Source: JALNZF01 sp049793155 (GTDB lineage: Bacteria; Nitrospirota; UBA9217). From it: DNA of 5,601 nucleotides. The stretch spans positions 1 through 5,601 of the forward strand of contig JBARBN010000073.1 of assembly GCA_049793155.1 (NCBI GenBank), in the 5' to 3' direction. The notes under the pieces were generated by a model that worked only from the letters and a program-made list of their open reading frames with translations, did not search any database and was not told the origin of the DNA. This document shows positions 1 through 5,601 of the stretch, in pieces. Both the position numbers and the translations under genes were made by a program. Position 1 is the first letter of the stretch. Each line of letters starts with the position of its first letter.

Positions 1-1874
1 AATTCGAGTTTGAGCATGGTGATCACATCTCGCTCCGCCTCCATCGCGACCCGTTCACGTTTGGAGCAATGATCCGCCTGGCCGGGAAGTTTTTCCGCAA
101 GCTGCTCCGCAAAGGCTTCGTTCTTCAACCTGCCATTCAAATCTGCCTTCAGGATGCGGTGCACGATCAGGTCCGGGTATCGACGAATAGGCGAGGTGAA
201 GTGCGTATAGGTCTCGGCGGCGAGTCCGAAATGTCCGACGTTCTCCGCCGAATACTTTGCCTGTTTCATGGTGCGGAGCAGGACAGTGTTGATCAGCGTC
301 TCTTCCGGCGTGCCCTTGGCCTTGGCAAGCGCCTTCTGCAGGTGCAGGGGTTTGAGCTTCTTCACCGCGGGCAGGGTTATGCCGAGGGTCGCAAGGAAAT
401 CGATGAGGTCCGTCAGTTTTTCCTCGGCCGGTTCCTCATGAATGCGATAGATGAACGGCGCTTTTTTCTTTTCGATGTGGTGCGCCGTGGTCTCGTTCGC
501 CGCAAGCATGAACTCCTCGATGATCTGATGAGCCATGTTCCGCTCGGCCCGCAGAATGTCGGTCATGCGGCCCTGGAGGTCGAGCACGATCTGGGGCTCG
601 GGAAGATCGAAGTCGATGCTGCCGCGTTTCGCACGTTTCGCGCGCAGGATTGCCATGAGTTCTTCCATGAGCCCGAATTCGTCGAGGAGCGCGGCATAGC
701 GTTTCCGTTGGGCCGCATCCCGGTCCACGAGGATCTCGCGCACCGCGGTGTAGGTCATGCGCTCGTTGCTGTTGATGACGCTCTCGTAGATGTCGTACCG
801 CAGGACCGCTCCTTCCGGCGAGATGTCCATCTCGCAGGTGAAGGTGAGCCGGTCCACGTTCGGGTTCAGGCTGCAGATGCCGTTCGAGAGCGCCTCGGGG
901 AGCATGGGAATGGCGCGGTCCGGAAGATATACGCTCGTGGCGCGCTGGTACGCCTCTTCATCGAGCGAGGTGCCCTCCCTGACATAGCTGGAAACGTCCG
1001 CGATGTGCACCCAGAGCCGGTACCCTGTCTTGATCTTTTCGATGGAGATCGCATCATCGAAGTCGCGGGCTGTTTCTCCGTCGATGGTGACCGTTACCAG
1101 GTCCCGGAGGTCTTTCCTGCCCTTGAGCATAGAGGGGCTGAGTTGCTGCGGGATGTCTTCGGCTTCCCGGAGCGTGGCGGGCGTAAAATGGACCGGGAGC
1201 TCGTACTGCTCGATGATCAGCTCAGAGTCGATGCCGGGATCGCCTGGCTGACCGATGACCCTGATGATCCTGCCCTCCGGCGGCCTGCCGCGCATGGGAT
1301 AAGCGATGATCTCGGCGGACACGATGTCGCCGCTCTTTGCATTGCCTGCGTTCTCCCTGCCGATGACGAGATCCTGGGTGATCTTGGGGTCGCGCGACGT
1401 TACAAACCCGTATCCTCCGGCTTTCACATCAGGGAGTTCGTACGAGCCGACGACCCGCGTGTGCGCACGCTCGAGGATGCGGATGATCACACCCTCGCGC
1501 TTGCCCGCGATCTTCTTTTTGCCGACTGGCGGCGATACGCGGGCCACGATCTTGTCGCCGTTCATGGCGTCCAGTTTTCCCTTCGCGGAGATGTAAATAT
1601 CGGTCCTGCCCTTTGTCTCCGGTATCACGAATCCGTATCCCTGCGGATGGGCCTGGAAGATGCCGGTCTCGAGGTCCATCTTCTCGGGCAGGCCGTAGCG
1701 ATTTCCGCGCGTCTTGACGATCTCACCGCTCAGAACGAGTTCGTTAAGCGCCTGTTTAAGTTCATGCCGGTCGAAGGTTTGGAGCTTTAGGAGCCGCATC
1801 AGCTCGCGCACCATCACGGGTTTCCCTGTCCTGGTCTTGATCAGAGCTATGAGTTGTTTGTGGGTGTATTCCAT
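1..1874 (-). CDS. rnr: Ribonuclease R, 3'-5' exoribonuclease (C-terminus cut by window edge)
   Basis: RNase R is a processive, magnesium-dependent 3'-5' exoribonuclease that degrades structured RNA in the cytoplasm, acting in mRNA decay and in rRNA and tmRNA quality control. Read on the minus strand from the ATG at 1874-1872, 624 codons are open to the window edge. Domains in order: an N-terminal winged-helix segment (about residues 1-62), a first cold-shock/OB domain (about 68-115, with QGYGFVIP), a second OB domain (about 140-205, with GGYGFVTS), then the RNB catalytic domain from about 255. The catalytic aspartates are visible as D265 (TIDGE) and D271, D273, D274 (RDFDD), close to E. coli RNase R D272/D278/D280/D281. 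Y316 in SVYLPDR is the likely base-stacking tyrosine. HFTSPIRRYPDL at 558-569 is the RNB signature. The end of RNB and the S1 domain lie outside the window. The start is chosen because it gives a complete winged helix; no clear Shine-Dalgarno precedes it. The 139-base gap to the upstream thioesterase gene is repeat-filled. Identification is very secure. Confidence 0.97.
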   Translation of the reverse strand, partial: MEYTHKQLIALIKTRTGKPVMVRELMRLLKLQTFDRHELKQALNELVLSGEIVKTRGNRYGLPEKMDLETGIFQAHPQGYGFVIPETKGRTDIYISAKGKLDAMNGDKIVARVSPPVGKKKIAGKREGVIIRILERAHTRVVGSYELPDVKAGGYGFVTSRDPKITQDLVIGRENAGNAKSGDIVSAEIIAYPMRGRPPEGRIIRVIGQPGDPGIDSELIIEQYELPVHFTPATLREAEDIPQQLSPSMLKGRKDLRDLVTVTIDGETARDFDDAISIEKIKTGYRLWVHIADVSSYVREGTSLDEEAYQRATSVYLPDRAIPMLPEALSNGICSLNPNVDRLTFTCEMDISPEGAVLRYDIYESVINSNERMTYTAVREILVDRDAAQRKRYAALLDEFGLMEELMAILRAKRAKRGSIDFDLPEPQIVLDLQGRMTDILRAERNMAHQIIEEFMLAANETTAHHIEKKKAPFIYRIHEEPAEEKLTDLIDFLATLGITLPAVKKLKPLHLQKALAKAKGTPEETLINTVLLRTMKQAKYSAENVGHFGLAAETYTHFTSPIRRYPDLIVHRILKADLNGRLKNEAFAEQLAEKLPGQADHCSKRERVAMEAERDVITMLKLE

Positions 1875-1885
1875 AAGGCAGTGTT

Positions 1886-2022
1886 GAGTTCGGAGTGTGG
1901 AGTTCGGAGTAATAAGCGTGGAAACGCCACAGCTTTCACTCCGAACTACAAACACCAAATTCCTAACTCCTAACTTGTCAGATCTTTTTTTACTCCGAAC
2001 TACGAACTCCCAACTACGAACT
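1886..2022. repeat. Degenerate 7-bp tandem repeat (AACTCCG-like) in two opposed arrays
   Basis: The gap between rnr and the thioesterase gene is made largely of an in-phase heptamer with consensus close to AACTNCN. On the plus strand, about six units run from about 1938 to 1978 in strict 7-base register. A 13-base interruption follows (1979-1991, ending in seven T). About four and a half more units run from 1992 to 2022, including AACTACG-AACTCCC at 1998-2011. To the left, 1886-1910 holds the same unit in the opposite orientation, with GAGTTCGGAGT twice at a 14-base spacing (1886-1896 and 1900-1910). The two orientations meet at a hairpin core (1911-1937). I see no coding potential. From memory, AACTCCGAACT-type intergenic repeats occur in several environmental bacterial lineages, but I cannot verify this. 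The right end overlaps the last codons and the stop of the thioesterase gene. Confidence 0.85.
1902..1946. repeat. Imperfect 45-bp palindrome / hairpin upstream of rnr
   Basis: The arms GTTCGGAGT (1902-1910) and ACTCCGAAC (1938-1946) are perfect 9-bp inverted repeats formed by opposed heptamer arrays. Inside them AAGC (1914-1917) pairs with GCTT (1932-1935), and GTGG (1918-1921) pairs with CCAC (1927-1930). The loop is AAACG and A1931 is a single bulge. In RNA from either strand this gives an interrupted stem of about 17 pairs. It lies 28 bases upstream of the rnr start codon. No T-run follows it in the rnr direction, so it does not look like an intrinsic terminator. Confidence 0.7.
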
Positions 2023-2415
2023 GACTCTCAATAATTTCCCCGTGGCCTTCGCGATCACTACTGGCCCCCGCTCGATCTTTGCCTCGGCCCGGATCAGTCG
2101 TCTGGTCTCGTGGGTAAGCCTGCCGGATACGAACAAATCTTCTCCCGGGGCTGCAGGAGCCTTGAAGGTGACCGTCATCTCGGCGGTCACGGCGGGCATC
2201 CCGAGGCCGACGGTGAGCTTGGCCATTGCCTCATCGAGCAATGTCGAGAGGATGCCGCCGTGGACGATCCCCTCATACCCCTGGTAAATATCCGATGGCG
2301 TGAATTTTGCGCTGATCGAGCGCCGTTCTCTATCGATCTCAAAATCGACCCCAAGGCCGGCGGGGTTATCCCTGCCGCAGACGAAACAGCGCTGATTGTC
2401 GCGAAGTTCTTTCAT
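2014..2415 (-). CDS. PaaI-family hotdog-fold acyl-CoA thioesterase
   Basis: This 133-residue protein has the size and motifs of a small single-domain hotdog thioesterase, a family that hydrolyses acyl-CoA or aryl-CoA thioesters in the cytoplasm, usually as a homotetramer. The N-terminus has the CFVCGxxNPxGL motif (C10, C13, N17, P18), typical of one PaaI-like subgroup. The core shows VHGG (H52, G53, G54), the hotdog oxyanion/CoA region, and then LLDEA with D61 and E62 at the position of the family's catalytic acid. The C-terminal half (about 78-130) alternates short hydrophobic strands, as expected for the sheet. The ATG at 2415 is preferred over a TTG at 2451 or a GTG at 2448, because those would place codons in the 8-bp repeat element and before the conserved MKELRDNQRCF start. 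The preceding GAGACTT is at best a weak ribosome site. The stop (TAG, 2016-2014) falls within the heptamer array. The natural substrate cannot be read from sequence. Confidence 0.88.
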   Translation of the reverse strand: MKELRDNQRCFVCGRDNPAGLGVDFEIDRERRSISAKFTPSDIYQGYEGIVHGGILSTLLDEAMAKLTVGLGMPAVTAEMTVTFKAPAAPGEDLFVSGRLTHETRRLIRAEAKIERGPVVIAKATGKLLRVSS

Positions 2416-2435
2416 AAGTCTCGAAACACAAGACA

Positions 2436-2566
2436 GCCACGAAGTCACCAAGACGCGAAAAAAACACGAAGAAAATATTTGTAGTGGCCGCCGTCCGCAT
2501 TAAGGGCAACCACGCAGGGTTGCCCCTCTTATCGTTTAAACCTTCGTGCCTTTGAGTCTTCGTGGC
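2436..2566. repeat. Inverted 8-bp-unit repeat element (NCACGAAG) with internal core
   Basis: The left array (2437-2471) is built of 8-base units related to NCACGAAG: CCACGAAG at 2437-2444, two degenerate copies, a 3-base slip, then ACACGAAG at 2464-2471. The right array (2542-2565) holds three units in the opposite orientation. The outer ends GCCACGAAG (2436-2444) and CTTCGTGGC (2558-2566) are perfect 9-bp inverted repeats. The inner ends CACGAAG (2465-2471) and CTTCGTG (2542-2548) are also perfect. The 70-base core between them includes the separate hairpin at 2504-2525. There is no coding capacity and no transposase. I recognise CCACGAAG-type repeats as common intergenic elements in diverse bacteria, but the family name is not known to me. 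A passive, mobilisable MITE-like element or slippage-grown repeats are both possible. Confidence 0.8.
2504..2525. repeat. Perfect 8-bp stem-loop in the core of the 8-mer element
   Basis: GGGCAACC (2504-2511) and GGTTGCCC (2518-2525) are perfect complements around the 6-base loop ACGCAG. The stem is GC-rich and should be stable as RNA or as extruded DNA. The sequence after it on the plus strand (CTCTTATCG) lacks a T-run, and no plus-strand gene ends just before it, so it is not called a terminator. It resembles REP-type palindromes often found between genes, here nested within the inverted 8-mer arrays. Confidence 0.8.
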
Positions 2567-2584
2567 AAGATCAGGTACTTATAG

Positions 2585-2613
2585 TTGTATCTCTTGTTGC
2601 ATATCAGTATAAT
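2585..2613 (+). promoter_or_regulatory. Predicted sigma70 promoter of glnE
   Basis: TTGTAT (2585-2590) as -35 and a perfect consensus TATAAT (2608-2613) as -10 are separated by the optimal 17 bases. The promoter stands between the 8-mer repeat element and glnE. The usual spacing from -10 to transcription start puts the start at about 2619-2621, practically on the glnE ATG at 2621. This implies a leaderless or near-leaderless message. No extended -10 TG is present. The region is AT-rich, so a chance match is possible, but both boxes and the spacing agree. Confidence 0.65.
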
Positions 2614-2620
2614 ATAAAAA

Positions 2621-5601
2621 ATGTCATTTGACAAACATATAACGCCCGCTCCCGGGCAATTATCGCAACTCGGCGTACAGGACACGGCGCAGGCACTCAG
2701 AAACCTTGAACTCCTGGGCGCAAAGCTCGGCCCCGAGGGCTTTTCGGAGATCGTATCGCTGCTGCTTTCCGATCTGTCCAAGGCCGCCGATCCTGACATG
2801 GTGCTGAACAATATCGAAAGGTTCGTGAGCGCGCTTACAGACATTCCCTCCTTCGTCTCTCTTTGCCGGGAGAGGCATGACATCCTTCGCGCGCTCATCA
2901 CGATATTCGGCGCAAGCCGGTTCCTTTCCACCTTCCTCGTCGCGATCGCCGATGAAAGCCTGATGTTTTTGTTCGATCCGCTCGTTCTTTCCCATTCAAC
3001 CGTCAAGCTGCAGCTGGCCGAACGGATCGCGGCTTTGGTCGGCGATCATCCCGATGATCACGAGTTCTTCCGGATGCTCCGTTTGTTCCGCAAAAAGGAG
3101 ATGCTCAGGATCGGGCTGCGCGACCTGCTCGGAAGGGCGGACCTGAGGGAAACCGTGGAGGACCTGTCTCATCTGGCAGAAGTCAGCTTACAGAGGGCTT
3201 ATGAATGGGCCGATGCAGGGCTCACCAAACGATATGGCAGGCCGATCATGGAAAACGCCGACGGAACAAAGACTCCCGTCGGGTTCGCGGTCATCGCCAT
3301 GGGTAAACTCGGGGGAGGGGAATTGAACTTCAGCTCCGATGTTGACCTGATGTACGTTTATACCGCTGACGGCGAGACGGAGGGTCTATTCGCCTCAGAC
3401 GCTCCCAGAACGAACCGGATAACGAACCATCAGTATTTTATCAAGCTCGCGGAGAAGCTGAGCGCTGCCATCAACGAGAAGACCGGGGACGGGTTCGTGT
3501 TCCGCGTGGATCTGCGTCTCCGGCCTGAGGGACAGCGCGGTCCCCTGGCCCAGAGCCTGGGCGGGTATGAGATCTACTACGAGTCCTGGGGCCAGACCTG
3601 GGAGCGTTCGGCGTTACTCAAGGCAAGACCGGTGGCCGGCGACGAGGCCGTGGGCAGGGAATTCATGGACCGCATCGCGCCCTTTGTCTACCGGAAGTAC
3701 CTGGATTACAGCGCCATTGCCGAGATCCGCGACATGAAGCAGAAGATCAACAGGGACGTGGAGCAAAAGGGGAGGACGCACCGCGACGTAAAGCTCGGCT
3801 ATGGCGGCATCCGGGAGATCGAGTTCGTGATCCAGGCGCTTCAGCTCATTTATTCCGGCAGGGACCGGACGCTGCGCGAAAAGAACGCGCTCAAGGCGCT
3901 CCATGTCCTTTCGCAAAAGGGACTTATCACCGATCAGGAGCACGATGTACTTTCCAAGGCCTACATCTTTCTGCGGACCGTGGAACACCGGATCCAGGTC
4001 CTCGATGATCTTCAGACCCAGACGCTTCCGGACGACGAACATGAACTGCGTACCCTTGCCCGGCGTGCCGGTTATTTCACTCCCCACAGAGAGGCGGAGG
4101 AGTTGCTCCGCGACTATGCTGATCATACGAAAAAGGTAAGGGGCATCTACGACGACCTGTTCGCTTTTACGGGTGAGGAAGGAACAGTCAGATCATCAGC
4201 CAGGGACTATTCAGCGCTACTCGACCCTGAGACACCTGAGCAGGAGTCGGTCTCGCTGTTGGGAAAGCTTGGGTTCAAGGACCCCGGCAAGGCTTACCGG
4301 GACCTGCTTTTGCTCCGTGAAGGAACTGCCTTTGTTCATCAGACGCCGCGAAGCCGCAAGCTTTTAAACGAGATCTTTCCGGCGCTGTTCCAGGAGATCA
4401 TCTCTTCACCCGATCCCGGCATGGCGCTGAACCAGCTGGAATCCTTTCTCGCTGCGCAGGGATCATGGGAGGCATTCCAGGCGCTGATGAAGATCGATCC
4501 ATCGGCCGGCAAGGTCCTGATCGCAGTATTTGCCAACAGCGAGTATCTGTCACGACTGCTCGTGAGCAGGCCGATGCTCCTTCAAAACCTCATCGAGTCC
4601 CGAAAATCCTCTGATTCCGGCACGAGTACGAGCTTTGCGAAGGAACTTGGAGAGATCCTGGAACAGGCGTCGGACATTTCAGAAAAACTTGATGCCTTGC
4701 GGCGGTTCAAACATTTGGAAGAGATCCGGATCGGGATGGCGGACTTGTTGTCGAATATGCCGCTGGCAATGGTCTCCCGTGATCTGTCGAAACTTGCCGA
4801 AGTTTGTCTCGATGCAGCACTTACACTTGCCGCTTTTGAAACCGGCAAGCGGTACAATATGCAGGGGTCCACCGCCGGCCTGGCCGTCATCGGTGTCGGC
4901 AAACTCGGCGGCAGGGAGCTTTCTTACGGTTCTGATCTGGACATTGTCTTTGTTTTCTCCGAACTCCAGGCGGCAGCCTCGCCCGCAGGCCTGACAGTGT
5001 TCGAATATTTCAGTAAGGTTGCGGAAAAGACGATCGCTTATCTCTCCACGCTCACGCGCGAGGGGTTCGTGTTTCGTGTGGATACCCGGCTTCGACCCAC
5101 TGGTTCCAAAGGGCCGCTGGTGCAGAGTGTCGATGCCTTCAAAAATTACTATTCCAGCCAGGCGGAGACCTGGGAACTTCAAGCTCTGCTGCGGGCGCGG
5201 TGCGTTGCGGGGGACCGGTCCGTCGGTATGAAATTCTGTCATATGATCCAGGAACTCATCTATCGGGACCGCGACGCGGACCGGGCAACACTGGCCAAAG
5301 ACATCTCGTCGATGCGTAAAAGGATGGAGAACGAGGTCGGCAGGGAAAGCGAGGCTTCCTACAATATCAAGCAAGGCGCAGGCGGACTTGTTGACATCGA
5401 GTTCCTTGTCCAATACTTGCAGCTGCTACACGGGAGACATCACAAAAGAGTACGTATACCCGGAACATATAATGCCCTTCGCGCCTTGAAAAGGGACGGG
5501 TTCCTTGACGAGAACACATTCGCGACCCTGGTACGGGCTTATCTTTTCATGCGGCGGCTCGAGAACAGGTTGAGGATCGTTTCGAACCAGGCAACAAGCG
5601 A
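2621..5601 (+). CDS. glnE: Bifunctional glutamine synthetase adenylyltransferase / adenylyl-removing enzyme (C-terminus cut by window edge)
   Basis: GlnE adds AMP to a tyrosine of glutamine synthetase to inactivate it and removes AMP by phosphorolysis to reactivate it. In the families studied it follows PII protein and glutamine signals, linking nitrogen status to GlnA activity in the cytoplasm. The window holds 993 codons and the frame runs off the edge. Two homologous nucleotidyltransferase modules are visible. The N-terminal (deadenylylating) module has GKLGGGELNFSSDVD with D240 and D242, DLRLRPEG from D297, and GYGGIREIEF at 393-402. The C-terminal (adenylylating) module has GKLGGRELSYGSDLD with D772 and D774, DTRLRPTG from D821, and GAGGLVDIEF at 919-928. 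Each is followed by a helical domain; the first ends in LQTQTLP, and the second is cut at the equivalent place, so only some tens of residues are probably missing. The start is firm: TAA in frame at 2615-2617 excludes anything longer, and no Shine-Dalgarno is seen. The N-terminus is about 67 residues longer than in E. coli GlnE. No neighbouring glnA or glnB is in the window. Confidence 0.97.
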   Translation, partial: MSFDKHITPAPGQLSQLGVQDTAQALRNLELLGAKLGPEGFSEIVSLLLSDLSKAADPDMVLNNIERFVSALTDIPSFVSLCRERHDILRALITIFGASRFLSTFLVAIADESLMFLFDPLVLSHSTVKLQLAERIAALVGDHPDDHEFFRMLRLFRKKEMLRIGLRDLLGRADLRETVEDLSHLAEVSLQRAYEWADAGLTKRYGRPIMENADGTKTPVGFAVIAMGKLGGGELNFSSDVDLMYVYTADGETEGLFASDAPRTNRITNHQYFIKLAEKLSAAINEKTGDGFVFRVDLRLRPEGQRGPLAQSLGGYEIYYESWGQTWERSALLKARPVAGDEAVGREFMDRIAPFVYRKYLDYSAIAEIRDMKQKINRDVEQKGRTHRDVKLGYGGIREIEFVIQALQLIYSGRDRTLREKNALKALHVLSQKGLITDQEHDVLSKAYIFLRTVEHRIQVLDDLQTQTLPDDEHELRTLARRAGYFTPHREAEELLRDYADHTKKVRGIYDDLFAFTGEEGTVRSSARDYSALLDPETPEQESVSLLGKLGFKDPGKAYRDLLLLREGTAFVHQTPRSRKLLNEIFPALFQEIISSPDPGMALNQLESFLAAQGSWEAFQALMKIDPSAGKVLIAVFANSEYLSRLLVSRPMLLQNLIESRKSSDSGTSTSFAKELGEILEQASDISEKLDALRRFKHLEEIRIGMADLLSNMPLAMVSRDLSKLAEVCLDAALTLAAFETGKRYNMQGSTAGLAVIGVGKLGGRELSYGSDLDIVFVFSELQAAASPAGLTVFEYFSKVAEKTIAYLSTLTREGFVFRVDTRLRPTGSKGPLVQSVDAFKNYYSSQAETWELQALLRARCVAGDRSVGMKFCHMIQELIYRDRDADRATLAKDISSMRKRMENEVGRESEASYNIKQGAGGLVDIEFLVQYLQLLHGRHHKRVRIPGTYNALRALKRDGFLDENTFATLVRAYLFMRRLENRLRIVSNQATS

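Noticed and set aside
69..1790. A 573-codon open frame on the plus strand
   Set aside because: It lies wholly antisense to rnr, whose catalytic motifs and domain order are unmistakable. The plus-strand product shows no recognisable domain and is the expected open shadow of a GC-rich gene.
1979..1991. The seven-T run as a terminator
   Set aside because: On the plus strand no gene precedes it. On the minus strand it reads as A, so it cannot end the thioesterase transcript. It simply interrupts the heptamer array.
2042..2484. Plus-strand open frames over the thioesterase gene
   Set aside because: They are shadows of the minus-strand hotdog gene; one reads through the 8-mer repeat into low-complexity lysine/arginine-rich sequence.
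2504..2535. Intrinsic terminator at the GGGCAACC/GGTTGCCC hairpin
   Set aside because: There is no T-run after the stem on either strand, and the hairpin sits between divergent genes where no transcript is expected to end.
2436..2566. CRISPR array
   Set aside because: The units are 8 bp, degenerate and adjacent without spacers, and the two arrays are in opposite orientation.
2586..2601. Possible sigma54 site (TGTATC, 5 bases, TTGCA) before glnE
   Set aside because: The -12 part and spacing fit, but the -24 box lacks the near-invariant GG. The overlapping sigma70 boxes match much better.
4679..5413. A 244-codon minus-strand open frame, and several shorter ones across 2536-5231
   Set aside because: All are antisense to, or out of frame with, glnE, which is continuous with both nucleotidyltransferase modules intact. 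None has a family motif I can recognise.

Overview
The window looks like ordinary bacterial chromosome, moderately GC-rich by eye, from a Gram-negative-type bacterium. It carries a full-length-type bifunctional GlnE (GlnE usually accompanies adenylylation-controlled type I glutamine synthetase) and an RNase R. The protein style and the short intergenic tandem repeats remind me of Nitrospirota or Desulfobacterota-like genomes, but that is an impression and not a demonstrated placement. I see no phage, IS transposase, CRISPR, rRNA or tRNA.

Layout. Positions 1-1874 (minus strand) hold most of rnr (RNase R); the window edge removes its C-terminus. Positions 1875-2013 are an intergenic stretch filled with a degenerate 7-bp tandem repeat (AACTCCG-like). 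The repeat lies in opposite orientations on the two sides of a small hairpin core. Positions 2014-2415 (minus strand) hold a small hotdog-fold thioesterase of the PaaI/YiiD-like type, on the same strand as rnr and upstream of it. Its stop codon lies inside the 7-bp repeat array. Positions 2416-2620 are the divergent intergenic region. They hold a second repeat element, built from an 8-bp unit (NCACGAAG) in inverted arrays around a core with a perfect 8-bp hairpin, followed by a good sigma70-type promoter. Positions 2621-5601 (plus strand) hold glnE, cut by the right window edge after 993 codons.

How the parts relate. The three genes have unrelated known roles: RNA turnover, acyl-CoA hydrolysis and nitrogen control. 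The thioesterase and rnr could share a transcript, though the 139-base repeat-filled gap makes this uncertain. glnE is transcribed divergently.

The best unusual signals are two. The glnE promoter has a perfect TATAAT whose end is only 7 bases before the ATG, with no Shine-Dalgarno and an in-frame stop just upstream, so the message is predicted to be leaderless or nearly so. The two intergenic regions also carry sequence-unrelated elements with the same architecture: inverted short-unit tandem arrays around a hairpin core. I found no convincing new multi-gene system here.
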